A DNA stretch of 60,985 nucleotides from Acidimicrobiia bacterium (lineage in GTDB: Bacteria; Actinomycetota; Acidimicrobiia; Acidimicrobiales; Aldehydirespiratoraceae). The notes under the pieces were generated by a model that was not told where the DNA came from, did no database searches, and saw nothing but the letters and a program-made list of their open reading frames with translations. This document shows, one piece after another, positions 9,891 through 18,025 of this stretch. The position numbers and the translations under genes were made by a program. Where the stretch lies: positions 1 to 60,985 of the forward strand of contig JAJEDD010000012.1 in assembly GCA_022821685.1 (NCBI GenBank), given 5' to 3'. The first letter of the stretch is position 1; each line of letters begins with the position of its first letter.

Positions 9891-9917
9891 AGCCTTGCTT
9901 GAAGCGTTGATCGTCGC

Positions 9918-11495
9918 GTGCTGACTGAGCTGGCTGTTCGCAACCTGGGCGTGATCGACGAGCTGTCTATCGTCCTCGGCGACGGCATGACGGCCGTGAC
10001 CGGCGAGACCGGCGCGGGCAAGACGCTGGTGGTGGGCGCCATCGACCTGCTCACCGGAGGCCGGGCCGACACAGGGCTGGTGCGTCCCGGCGCCGCCGCG
10101 GCCGAGATCGAGGGCCGCTTCGTCGTTGGCGAAACCGAGACGGTGGTGCGCCGCGTCATCCCATCCGACGGTCGGTCCCGGGCCTACATCGACGGGCACC
10201 TCGCCACCGTGGCCGCCCTCGGCGAGCTGGGCGGCGCCCTAGTGGACCTCCACGGCCAGCACGCCCACCAGTCGCTGCTGGGCGGCGGGGTCCAGCGGGC
10301 CGCTCTCGACCGCTTCGGCGCGGTCGACACCGCCCGGCTGGAGGGCCTCGTCGACGACCTGCGTGCCGTTGACGGCGCGCTGGCCGAGGTGGGCGGCGAT
10401 GCCCGGGCCCGCCTGCGCGAGATCGACCTGCTGCGCCACCAACTGGCCGAGATCGACGCCGCCGCCATCGCCGGACCCGACGAGGACGAGCGCCTCGACG
10501 CCGAAGAGTCGGCGCTGGCCGACGCCGCCGCCCACCGCGAGGCTGGAGCGCTGGTGGTCGGGCTGCTCGGCGCCGACGGCGCGGTTTCGGACGGTTTGGG
10601 CCGGGCCCAGGCCGCGCTGTCCGGTCGTACGCCCTTCGCGGCGCTGGCCGGCCGCCTGGCCGACGCCGCGGCCGAGATCGCCGACGCCGCCGCCGAGGCC
10701 CGAGCCCTGTCGGAGGCCATCAACGACGATCCGGCCGCCCTGGCCGCGTTGCGCGACCGCCGCCAGCTCCTGGCCGGACTGCGGCGCAAGTACGGCTCCA
10801 CGCTGGGCGAGGTGCTCGACTACCGAGCCGAGACCGCGGCCCGCCTCGCCGAACTGGAGGGCCACGAGGAGCGGGCCGCCGCGCTGGAGCAGCGCCGATC
10901 CGAGCTCTCGAAGCGCCTCGGAGCTGAGAGGTCTCGCGTGCGCCAGGAACGGGCCGCAGCCGCGCCCCGGCTGGCCGAGGCGGTGGAGCAGCATCTGGGG
11001 GGTCTGGCCATGGCCGGCGCCCGTCTCGCCGTGTGCGTGGATGGCGAAGCGGGCGAGCAGGTGTCTTTCCGGCTGGCGGCCAACCCCGGCCACGAGCCCA
11101 TGGCCCTGCGCAGCGTGGCCAGCGGCGGCGAGCTGGCCCGGACCATGCTGGCGCTGAGGCTGGTGCTCACCGCCGGGCCGCCGACGCTGGTGTTCGACGA
11201 GGTCGATGCCGGCATCGGGGGCGCCGCCGCCCAGGCCGTGGGCCGCAGCCTGGCCGAGCTGACCGGCGCCCATCAGGTGATCGTGGTGACCCACCTCCCG
11301 CAGGTGGCGGCCCACGCCAACCATCACGTCGCGCTGGAGAAGTCCGGCGCGGCGGTGAGCCTGCGGGCGCTGCACGGCGAGGATCGTCTCATCGAGCTGT
11401 CGAGGATGCTGTCGGGATCGCCCCAGTCAGCCTCAGCCCGCCAACACGCCGAAGAGCTGCTGGCCGCCGCCTCCTCAGCGCACCGTGGAGTCTGA
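9918..11495 (+). CDS. recN: DNA repair ATPase RecN
   Basis: An SMC-like ATPase that gathers and processes double-strand DNA breaks. The protein is 525 aa, somewhat shorter than the usual 550-590. Seen are Walker A GETGAGKT (about 29-36), the DLHGQHAHQSLL motif near 115 and long alanine/glutamate-rich coiled coils in the middle. The ABC signature region is VASGGELARTMLAL, the Walker B is LVFDEVDAGIGG, and VTHLPQVAAHANHHV closes the domain. GTG 9918 gives the family start (LTELAVRNLGVID). The short coiled coils explain the reduced length; nothing essential is missing. Confidence 0.95.
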   Translation: MLTELAVRNLGVIDELSIVLGDGMTAVTGETGAGKTLVVGAIDLLTGGRADTGLVRPGAAAAEIEGRFVVGETETVVRRVIPSDGRSRAYIDGHLATVAALGELGGALVDLHGQHAHQSLLGGGVQRAALDRFGAVDTARLEGLVDDLRAVDGALAEVGGDARARLREIDLLRHQLAEIDAAAIAGPDEDERLDAEESALADAAAHREAGALVVGLLGADGAVSDGLGRAQAALSGRTPFAALAGRLADAAAEIADAAAEARALSEAINDDPAALAALRDRRQLLAGLRRKYGSTLGEVLDYRAETAARLAELEGHEERAAALEQRRSELSKRLGAERSRVRQERAAAAPRLAEAVEQHLGGLAMAGARLAVCVDGEAGEQVSFRLAANPGHEPMALRSVASGGELARTMLALRLVLTAGPPTLVFDEVDAGIGGAAAQAVGRSLAELTGAHQVIVVTHLPQVAAHANHHVALEKSGAAVSLRALHGEDRLIELSRMLSGSPQSASARQHAEELLAAASSAHRGV

Positions 11496-11594
11496 CCAAT
11501 CGTCGGGGCCATCGTCGGGGCGGTCGGAGGGCCAACCGGCGGTGCCTCGTCCGGTGCCGGGCGCCGGTCCGCGGGCTGTGGGCCCGAGCGCGGT

Positions 11595-11600
11595 AGGGTG
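11595..11600 (+). promoter_or_regulatory. -10 box TAGGGT before pyrG
   Basis: TAGGGT lies 8 bases before the pyrG ATG and no ribosome-binding site is seen, so a leaderless transcript is likely. The 113-base gap to recN otherwise holds GC-rich sequence with a repeated ATCGTCGGGGC motif near its start. Confidence 0.45.
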
Positions 11601-11608
11601 AGATCCCG

Positions 11609-13267
11609 ATGACAAAGCACGTCTTCGTCACCGGTGGAGTGGTCAGCGGATTGGGCAAGGGGCTGACCGGGGCTTCGCTGGGCCGTCTGCTCAAGGCCCG
11701 GGGCCTGCGAGTGACCATGCTCAAGCTCGATCCCTACCTGAACGTGGATCCGGGCACCATGAACCCGTTCGAGCACGGCGAGGTGTTCGTCACCGACGAC
11801 GGCGGCGAGACCGACCTCGACCTCGGCCACTACGAGCGCTTCATCGACGAGAGCCTCACCAGCGAGTCCAACGGCACCACCGGGTCGATCTACTCCGAGG
11901 TGATCGCAGCCGAGCGCCGGGGCGACTACCTCGGCCGCACCGTGCAGGTCATCCCCCATGTGACCGACGAGATCAAGCGGCGCATCGCCCGCCTCGCCGG
12001 CGACGACGTCGACGTGGTGATAACCGAGGTGGGCGGCACCGTCGGCGACATCGAGATCCTGCCGTTCCTGGAGGCTGTGCGGCAGTTCCGCCTCGATGTG
12101 GGCCGCGAGAACGTCTGCTTCGTGCATGTGACCCTGGTGCCGTTCATCGGCCCGTCGGGCGAGCAGAAGACCAAGCCCACCCAGCACTCCGTCACCGAAT
12201 TGCGCTCCCGGGGGGTGCAGCCCGACGCCATCGTGTGCCGCTGCGAGACCCCCCTCACCAGGGATCTCGAGCTCAAGATCTCGAACCTGTGCGACGTGTC
12301 GCCCCGGGGGGTGATCACCTGCCCCGACGCGGCCAGCCTCTACGAGATACCGCTGATCCTGCAGTCGCAGGGGCTCGACGAGGTGGTGTGCCGCCAGCTC
12401 GGCTTCGACGCCCGGCCGGTGGACCTGGCCGAGTGGGAGGCGCTGGTGGGCCGCATCCGGGAGGCCGCCACGCCGGTGCGCATCGGCCTGATCGGCAAGT
12501 ACGTGAGCCTGCCCGACGCCTACCTGTCGGTGATCGAGGCGCTCAACCACGCCGCCATCCACCACGGCGCCGAGATCGAGATCGAGTGGGTGCAGGCCGA
12601 GGAGGTGGAGGGACTGCTGGTCGCCGGCCGGTTGCGCGACCTCGACGGCATCGTCATCCCCGGCGGCTTCGGCGAGCGGGGCATCGAGGGCAAGATCGCA
12701 GCCGCGGGCTACGCCCGCGAGCAGCTGATCCCGTGCCTGGGCCTGTGTCTGGGCATGCAGGTGATGACCATCGAATACGCCCGCAACGCCCTGGGGCTCG
12801 CCGAGGCCAACTCCACCGAGTTCGCGGCCCGGACCCCGCATCCGGTGATCGACCTCATGGACAGCCAGCGCGGCGTCACCGACTACGGCGGGACCATGCG
12901 CCTGGGCGCCTACGTGGCCCAGCTTCGGGCCGGATCGCAGGTGGCCCGGGCCTACGGCGAGGAGGTGGTGTCGGAGCGGCACCGTCACCGCTACGAGTTC
13001 AACCCCCGCTACAGGAGCCGTTTCGAGGCGTCCGACGTGGTGCTGAGCGGCGAGTCGCCCGACGGCAGGCTGGTGGAGTTCATCGAGCTGGAGGGCCACC
13101 CGTTCTGGGTGGGCACGCAGGCCCATCCCGAGTTCAAGAGCCGCCCCAACCGGCCCGCGCCGCTGTTCAGCGGGTTGGTGGCCGCCGCCCTGGTGCGCGC
13201 CGCGGGCCGCAACCCCCGCCTGCCCGACATGAGCGACTTCACCGCTGAGCCCTCGGCGTCGGCCTGA
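11609..13267 (+). CDS. pyrG: CTP synthase
   Basis: Makes CTP from UTP with glutamine as nitrogen donor. The protein is 552 aa, full length. The N-terminal synthase domain shows the P-loop-like [49 protein letters not shown] and [12 protein letters not shown]. The C-terminal class I glutaminase domain has GGFGERG, the nucleophile Cys in CLGLCLGMQ and the His/Glu pair in [13 protein letters not shown] short disordered tail follows. It stands in the usual actinobacterial position between recN and a NUDIX gene. Confidence 0.97.
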   Translation: MTKHVFVTGGVVSGLGKGLTGASLGRLLKARGLRVTMLKLDPYLNVDPGTMNPFEHGEVFVTDDGGETDLDLGHYERFIDESLTSESNGTTGSIYSEVIAAERRGDYLGRTVQVIPHVTDEIKRRIARLAGDDVDVVITEVGGTVGDIEILPFLEAVRQFRLDVGRENVCFVHVTLVPFIGPSGEQKTKPTQHSVTELRSRGVQPDAIVCRCETPLTRDLELKISNLCDVSPRGVITCPDAASLYEIPLILQSQGLDEVVCRQLGFDARPVDLAEWEALVGRIREAATPVRIGLIGKYVSLPDAYLSVIEALNHAAIHHGAEIEIEWVQAEEVEGLLVAGRLRDLDGIVIPGGFGERGIEGKIAAAGYAREQLIPCLGLCLGMQVMTIEYARNALGLAEANSTEFAARTPHPVIDLMDSQRGVTDYGGTMRLGAYVAQLRAGSQVARAYGEEVVSERHRHRYEFNPRYRSRFEASDVVLSGESPDGRLVEFIELEGHPFWVGTQAHPEFKSRPNRPAPLFSGLVAAALVRAAGRNPRLPDMSDFTAEPSASA

Positions 13268-13310
13268 GAACATGCGCGGATTGCTCCCAAGCGTCTGGCG
13301 TTGCGGCGTT

Positions 13311-13396
13311 GTCATTCCCGCTCTTGTTCGCTGTGCTCACGGGCCGCCCAAACCCCGGCGACGCAGCCCACGGCCTCGCAAGCTCGGCCTCTGAGC
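13311..13396 (+). repeat. Dispersed element, copy 2 (subfamily B, truncated)
   Basis: Starts at TCATTCCCGCTCTTGTTCGC and carries the variant centre GGGCCGCCCAAACC that is shared with the copy at 49322. It lacks the CCCGTATGGGCC segment and jumps to CTCGGCCTCTGAG. It fills the gap between pyrG and the NUDIX gene. Confidence 0.8.
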
Positions 13397-13399
13397 ACA

Positions 13400-13939
13400 G
13401 TGTCGGAGTTTCGCAAGGTCGGTGAGCGTGAGATCCACGCCGGACGGGTGGTGCGCCTGACCGAGAGCGTCTTCGCTGCCCCCGACGGCGGACGCATGAA
13501 GCGCGACATTGTGCACCACCCCGGCGCGGTGGCGGTGGTGGCGGTCGATGGCGACGAGGTGGTGCTGCTGCGCCAGTACCGCACCCCGGTGCAGGGCGAG
13601 CTGCTGGAGATCCCGGCCGGCACCCGCGACGTGGCCGGCGAGGATCCCGCCGGCACGGCCCGCCGCGAGCTGGCCGAGGAGGCCGGTCTGGCCTGCGAGT
13701 CGCTGGAGGAGCTGGGCACCTTCTTCAACTCGCCCGGATTCTGCGACGAGCTGTCGCACCTGTATCTGGCCCGCGGTCTCAGCGGGGTGCCCCGCCGCCC
13801 CGACGGCGCCGAGGAGGAGTGGATGACGGTGGAGCGCGTCAGTTTGCAAGAAGCCGAGGCCATGATCGACAGCGGAGAGATCCAAGACGCCAAGACCATC
13901 ATCGGCGTGTTGCTGGCCCTGCGCCGCCTGGCCAGATGA
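13400..13939 (+). CDS. nudF: NUDIX hydrolase, ADP-ribose pyrophosphatase type
   Basis: Hydrolyses ADP-ribose and related nucleoside diphosphate derivatives. The protein is 179 aa from GTG 13400. The lead-in LLEIPAGTRD and the NUDIX box with its RELAEEAGL end are clear (G..E..RE..EE.G spacing kept), and LGTFFNSPGFCDE is the ADPRase-type loop after the box. Longer reading upstream would translate the repeat element and is not credible. It sits between pyrG and xerD, as in many actinobacteria. Confidence 0.9.
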   Translation: MSEFRKVGEREIHAGRVVRLTESVFAAPDGGRMKRDIVHHPGAVAVVAVDGDEVVLLRQYRTPVQGELLEIPAGTRDVAGEDPAGTARRELAEEAGLACESLEELGTFFNSPGFCDELSHLYLARGLSGVPRRPDGAEEEWMTVERVSLQEAEAMIDSGEIQDAKTIIGVLLALRRLAR

Positions 13940-13997
13940 CCGGGGCGCGGTTGCCTGCGGTTGGTGCGCTGTCTCAGAGCCGGGCAGCCGGAGGCAC

Positions 13998-15077
13998 ATG
14001 ACTGCCGCGGCGGCGCCCGCGCAGGCGAGCCTCGACGCCAGGGCCGAGGAGTTCCTGGCCTGGCTGGCGGTGGAGCGGGGCCGTTCGCCGCGCACGGTGG
14101 AGGCCTACCGGCGGGATCTGGTCCGCTACCAGGGTCATCTCGCCGGCAGCGGGCCTAGAGGCCGAGCGGATAGGCGAGCGAATCCTGCCCATACGGGCGA
14201 GGCCGTGGCCCGAGCGGCCCGTGAGCGCAGCGAACAAGAGCGGGAAACACCCCCTCGCGGCGCGAGAACCTCGCACCTATCCCCGCATGCGCTCAGCCTG
14301 GATCACGTCTCGGAGGCCGATGTGGCGGCCTTCGTGCGGGGCCTCCAGCGCGGCGGCCTGGCACCGGCGTCGGTCACCAGGGCGCTGGTGTCGGTGAGGG
14401 GGCTTCACCGGTTCCTGGTCGCCGAGGGCCACCGGGCCGACGATCCCAGCGCCGATGTGGAGATCCCGAGCCTGCCCCGAGGCCTTCCCAAGGCCCTGTC
14501 GGCCGAGCAGGTCGTGTCGCTGATGGAGGCCGTGATGGGCGACGATCCGCCGGCCCGCCGGGATCGGGCCGTGCTGGAGCTGCTCTACGGCACCGGCTGT
14601 CGGATCTCGGAGGCCGGCTCGCTGTCGCTGCCCGACGTCGACCTCCACGACGGCCTGGTCCGGGTCACCGGCAAGGGCGCCAAGGAGCGGATCGTGCCGC
14701 TGGGCCGCTGCGCGGCGGAGGCGCTGGCGCGGTGGCTGTCCCCCGAGGGCCGGGGCAAGCTGGAGCCGGACCGCTGGGCCCGCCGAGGCGACGCCGAGGC
14801 CGTGTTCCTGAACCGACGGGGAGGGCGCCTGAGCCGCCAGGGCCTGTGGCTGACAGTGCGCCGCCACGCCGACACGGCCGGCCTCGGATCGCAGCTGACC
14901 CCCCATGTGCTGCGCCACTCGTGCGCCACCCACATGCTCGACGGCGGCGCCGACATACGAATAGTGCAGGAGATGCTCGGCCACGCCTCAGTCTCCACCA
15001 CCCAGATCTACACCCGGGTCTCAACCGAGCGCCTGAGGGCCGTCTACCGAGCCGCCCACCCCCGAGCCACCGCCTGA
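13998..15077 (+). CDS. xerD: Tyrosine recombinase XerD, carrying an in-frame repeat insertion
   Basis: Resolves chromosome dimers at dif with XerC and FtsK. The catalytic set is complete: R202 (GTGCRISE), K226 (TGKGAKE), H303 and R306 (HVLRHS), H329 (LGHASVS) and nucleophile Y338 (QIYTRVS). The length is 359 aa against about 300-310 in the family. The excess is a block of about 46 residues (53-98) inside the N-terminal SAM-like DNA-binding domain, between YQGHLAGSG and LDHVSEADVAAF. It is the translation of a full copy of the dispersed repeat element. The insertion lies in an inter-helix loop and keeps the frame, so the enzyme may still work. GGAGG lies 3 bases before the ATG. Confidence 0.92.
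   Translation: MTAAAAPAQASLDARAEEFLAWLAVERGRSPRTVEAYRRDLVRYQGHLAGSGPRGRADRRANPAHTGEAVARAARERSEQERETPPRGARTSHLSPHALSLDHVSEADVAAFVRGLQRGGLAPASVTRALVSVRGLHRFLVAEGHRADDPSADVEIPSLPRGLPKALSAEQVVSLMEAVMGDDPPARRDRAVLELLYGTGCRISEAGSLSLPDVDLHDGLVRVTGKGAKERIVPLGRCAAEALARWLSPEGRGKLEPDRWARRGDAEAVFLNRRGGRLSRQGLWLTVRRHADTAGLGSQLTPHVLRHSCATHMLDGGADIRIVQEMLGHASVSTTQIYTRVSTERLRAVYRAAHPRATA
14156..14295 (-). repeat. Dispersed element, copy 3, inserted in frame within xerD
   Basis: A full-length copy in reverse orientation: TAGAGGCCGAGCGGATAGGC at the left, the core GTGAGCGCAGCGAACAAGAG in the middle, and CGCACCTAT...GCGCTC at the right as the degraded opposite inverted repeat. One reading frame is open across the whole element and codes part of XerD, including the short stretch GEAVARAARERSEQERE. 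Confidence 0.9.
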
Positions 15078-15122
15078 AACAAAATATTCCGCAGAAACAA
15101 AATATTCCGCAAGAACAAAATC
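15077..15122. repeat. AT-rich 18-bp tandem repeat upstream of the AAA ATPase gene
   Basis: Two adjacent copies of GAAACAAAATATTCCGCA followed by a partial third (GAACAAAAT). The stretch is strikingly AT-rich in this GC-rich chromosome and sits directly after the xerD stop, 73 bases before the GTG of the ATPase. It could hold regulator sites or mark the edge of imported DNA; no convincing -35/-10 pair is seen. Confidence 0.7.
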
Positions 15123-15194
15123 ATGGAGGCTGCTAGAGTCGAGCCGGCCAGTGCTCGATCCGGCTGGCCGCAGGACTACAGGAGGCCCCTGACT

Positions 15195-16352
15195 GTGCGT
15201 CCGGTCAATCCGTTCTCGCCGTCGTTCGGGATCAGTCCCCCGGTCCTGGCTGGGCGGCGGGAGGTGCTGCGCAGCTTCGACTCGGTGTTCGACAACGTGC
15301 GCAGTCCGAGCCACGCCACCCTGTTGTGGGGGTTGAGGGGCACGGGCAAGACCGTCTTGCTGAACGCGCTCGAGGATCGTGCCAGAGCCGAGGGCTGGCT
15401 GGTCGTCTCGGCGGCGGCCGTCGGCCGTGAGGGACTGATTGACCAGATCCGCTCGAAGGCGTCGGCATTGCTGGACTCGGTTCGGAGCATGCAGGAGGCG
15501 CCTTCGCGGCGTGCCGTCACCGGAGTGTCTGTCATGGGCACAGGAATCCAGTTCGAGCGTGCGAGCGCGGCGGAGCGTGCGGAGGCTGAGGAAGCGGACT
15601 TGGAGACGGTCTTGGAGACGCTGGGGGAGTGGCTCATCGAGCAGGGCACCGGGTTGTTGGTGACGATCGACGAACTGCATGTGAGCGCGACCGACGAGAT
15701 CAGGGAGTTCGGCAGCGTCTTCCAGTTGGCGTCGCGGCGGGCAGAGCGGCCCGTGGCGTTCGTGGGCGCGGCTCTGCCGGAGTTGGAGGACCGGCTGACG
15801 GCAGGTGATGCCAGCACGTTCTTGCAGCGGTGCCGCCGTCATGAGATTTCGAACCTGCGCCCGTCGGAGGCTGCGATCGCGCTGCGAGAGCCCATCGAGG
15901 AGGCTGGAGGCCGCATCGACGACGATGCCCTCGAGATTGCGGTGGAAGCCTCCATGGGCCAGCCGTACCTCGTGCAGATGATCGGCTCGTATCTGTGGGA
16001 CGACGCTGAAGACTTGGCCCGAGGGGCGACCGCGGACGAGGCCCGCCGCGCCGTGGCCGACGCGGCGGCGCAGTTCGGCCGCCATGTGCATGGGCCGGTG
16101 TGGAACCGCCTGTCGGACCTCGACAAGCGGTTCCTAGTGGCGATGCTCGCCGACGCCGGGACCAGCGCCATCGCCGACGTAGGTCGCCGCTGGGGCCACA
16201 GCCCCCGCAGCCTCAGCACCTACCGAAAGCGGCTGCTCTCGGCGGGCATGATCAGCTCGGTCGGCCGTGGCCGAGCCGCGTTCGCCGACCCCACAATACG
16301 TCAGTACGTAGAAACCAGAGCAGCCGCCGAAGGATTCGGCCCAGACGGGTGA
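15195..16352 (+). CDS. AAA ATPase with C-terminal winged helix (AAA_16/Orc-like)
   Basis: A 385-residue P-loop ATPase. It begins with NPFSPSFGISPPVLAGR, the typical opening of this family. Walker A is GLRGTGKT (46-53), Walker B is VTIDELH, a sensor-like AFVGAALPEL follows, and a C-terminal winged-helix region (WNRLSDLDKRFLVAML, then a helix-turn-helix with SPRSLSTYRKRLLSAGMI) closes the protein. GTG 15195 is chosen because GGAGG sits at 15181-15185; a longer ATG reading from 15123 has no ribosome-binding site. The role is unknown; relatives are stand-alone ATPases often found in mobile or defence regions. It is convergent with the truncated dpdE-like gene. Confidence 0.75.
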   Translation: MRPVNPFSPSFGISPPVLAGRREVLRSFDSVFDNVRSPSHATLLWGLRGTGKTVLLNALEDRARAEGWLVVSAAAVGREGLIDQIRSKASALLDSVRSMQEAPSRRAVTGVSVMGTGIQFERASAAERAEAEEADLETVLETLGEWLIEQGTGLLVTIDELHVSATDEIREFGSVFQLASRRAERPVAFVGAALPELEDRLTAGDASTFLQRCRRHEISNLRPSEAAIALREPIEEAGGRIDDDALEIAVEASMGQPYLVQMIGSYLWDDAEDLARGATADEARRAVADAAAQFGRHVHGPVWNRLSDLDKRFLVAMLADAGTSAIADVGRRWGHSPRSLSTYRKRLLSAGMISSVGRGRAAFADPTIRQYVETRAAAEGFGPDG

Positions 16353-16370
16353 CATCCCACCACGCCGCCG

Positions 16371-16775
16371 CGGCGGCCAGCCTGCTACGAGAGTGTTCTC
16401 GATTCGAATCGCCCACCGGATGTCGAACTGGTCGCTCGACAGGATCTTGCCGTCACTGTTCGGCAGGGCCACCACGAACTTCTCGTCAACGCGGTGGTGC
16501 TCGCCTTCGATTCGCCCGGTTTGCCAGATGCGCCCGTCGTGAAAGTAGACGCGTGTATTGGCCTGTATCTCGGCGACTTCTACCTGCCACAAGTCTGACT
16601 CGCGCTCGACGTACGGCTCCTTGACAGGAGCTCGGAAGTAGCGGATACGAACTGTCGCGTCCTCGATGCCCACGAGTCGGCCGATTCCCAGTTCTGGGTC
16701 GCCGACGACGAACCGGCCCAGATCAGATGGATCAACCGGCCGAGCCGCCGTCCCGCCAACCCTTCGCCCGGACAT
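16371..16775 (-). pseudogene. Truncated 5' end of a DpdE-like helicase gene
   Basis: From ATG 16775 about 130 residues look like the N-terminal small-barrel region of DpdE, an SNF2-type helicase of DNA 7-deazaguanine loci: GRFVVGDPELGIGRLVGIED, VRIRYFRAPVKEP, NTRVYFHDGRIWQTGRI, FVVALPNSDGK and FDIRWAIRIENTL. After that the frame runs into the 3' end of the AAA ATPase gene in antisense, to a stop at 16134, so all of the helicase domain is missing. The break lies at about 16370-16390. It is the last gene of the minus-strand Dpd operon, 79 bases after dpdB. The DpdE identification is from memory of the family pattern and is moderate. Confidence 0.5.
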
Positions 16776-16854
16776 TGAGCGAGACTATGAGACGTCTCTG
16801 GTGTGCGGCGAGTCGGTGGTTGGGAGCATTATCGCTTGGCTGTCAACGGCTCCA

Positions 16855-18018
16855 CTATTCGTCCCCGTACTCAAGGAACGCGCGCCGGCCCGCGACTCTG
16901 GAGAGGCGGCGGTGCTTGCTCAGTAGGTGGCCGGTGAGCAACTTGATGTCTTTGTGAGTGTTCTGGAGCTCATTCCACCGACGCTCGGAGTGCGGCCCGA
17001 ACTGCCAGTAGCCGCCCGTCCACGCGCACCCGTCTCTCAGCAGTTCGAGTTCTGCTGCATAGTCGGACTCGTCAGGCAATGTTCCTTGAGCGATGTGATC
17101 TTCGGTTATGGCGTCCATCAGGTAGCCCACACTGGCGATGCCGACTCCATGCATGAGGCGCGACAGGCGAGGTGAAAGCCCCCACGCTTCATCGAACACC
17201 TTCTGAACCGCTCGCCAGAACGGCTTCAAGATCAACAGCATCTCCTCGATGTCGCCGCTCCCCGTATCAGGATCTCGGTAGTGGTAGAGGCAGCCGTCGG
17301 TCAGGCTGTTCTCGAGCATGCGCAGGATCGAGTTTCCTCGGACGACTCCGTCCGGGGTGGTGGGTGTCTGGATCAGTCGGTGGAACGGTGAGTCCTCGTC
17401 GAAGTTGAGGCGCTCGGCCACGAATGCCGGAAAGCGCTTGCGCATCAGTGCAGGCGGCAGGGGTCCATCAGTGGAGGGGAGGAGTTCGTAGACCAGGCCC
17501 TTGGGCAGGGGTTTCGTAGAGTTCACGAGGATGAACTGGGCGCGCTGCTCACCCGTGTTGGCTGTGATGAACGCGGTGATGCACAGCGGGAAGGAGTCAA
17601 CCTCCGCCTCGCGAACAGCGGCGCAGCGCTGCTGCCCGTCGACGATCCACCCCGGCTTGTCCTCGTCCGGGAGATCGTTGTCCACGGGCACGATCAGCGT
17701 GCCGGTGGACACATGGCCGTTAGCCGGGGCGATGGCCTCTGAGGGTTCGAAGCGAACTCGAGTGTCGAACGCGATGACGATGGCGTTGGGGATCATCGGC
17801 GACGCTGTCTCGATGTATGAGCGGATTGCGGCTACATGAGCGAGCACCTCTGGCCTCTGGTAGCCCGCGATCTGCCGATCATCGCGTCGCACCCGGCTCA
17901 CCGTCGTGAACTTCGGCAACTCCTTGCCGTCAACGGCGAACGTGTAGAGCCGCCGCTCGCGTCCCTGCCTGACTTCAAGTGCAGGAAACCGCAGCTCATA
18001 TGTTGAAACGCTGTCCAT
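16855..18018 (-). CDS. dpdB: DpdB-like DGQQR-motif protein (DndB family)
   Basis: A 387-residue homologue of DndB/DpdB. In the Dpd system DpdB is an ATPase that works with DpdA to put preQ0 into DNA. The hallmark DGQQR is at 127-131 in PGWIVDGQQRCAAV. It is followed by ESFPLC-like VDSFPLCITAF, the QFILVNSTKPLPKGLVYELLP block, SILRMLENSLTDG and SRLMHGVGIASVGYLMD, all typical of DpdB. ATG 18018 is 7 bases after the dpdA stop, so the two are co-transcribed. A longer reading would extend into dpdA. The protein looks intact. Confidence 0.82.
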   Translation of the reverse strand: MDSVSTYELRFPALEVRQGRERRLYTFAVDGKELPKFTTVSRVRRDDRQIAGYQRPEVLAHVAAIRSYIETASPMIPNAIVIAFDTRVRFEPSEAIAPANGHVSTGTLIVPVDNDLPDEDKPGWIVDGQQRCAAVREAEVDSFPLCITAFITANTGEQRAQFILVNSTKPLPKGLVYELLPSTDGPLPPALMRKRFPAFVAERLNFDEDSPFHRLIQTPTTPDGVVRGNSILRMLENSLTDGCLYHYRDPDTGSGDIEEMLLILKPFWRAVQKVFDEAWGLSPRLSRLMHGVGIASVGYLMDAITEDHIAQGTLPDESDYAAELELLRDGCAWTGGYWQFGPHSERRWNELQNTHKDIKLLTGHLLSKHRRLSRVAGRRAFLEYGDE

Positions 18019-18025
18019 GGGCCAA

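Noticed and set aside
15123..15194. ATG 15123 as start of the AAA ATPase
   Set aside because: No ribosome-binding site and no family similarity in the extra 24 residues, whereas GTG 15195 has GGAGG 9 bases upstream and begins at the conserved NPF block.
13998..16352. xerD plus AAA ATPase as an integrase-led mobile element
   Set aside because: The recombinase is in the standard chromosomal position (after pyrG and nudF) and has XerD features; no attachment sites or tRNA gene flank it.
16134..16370. The last part of the dpdE-like frame as protein
   Set aside because: This portion is antisense to the 3' end of the AAA ATPase gene and has no helicase motifs; it is read-through after the truncation.
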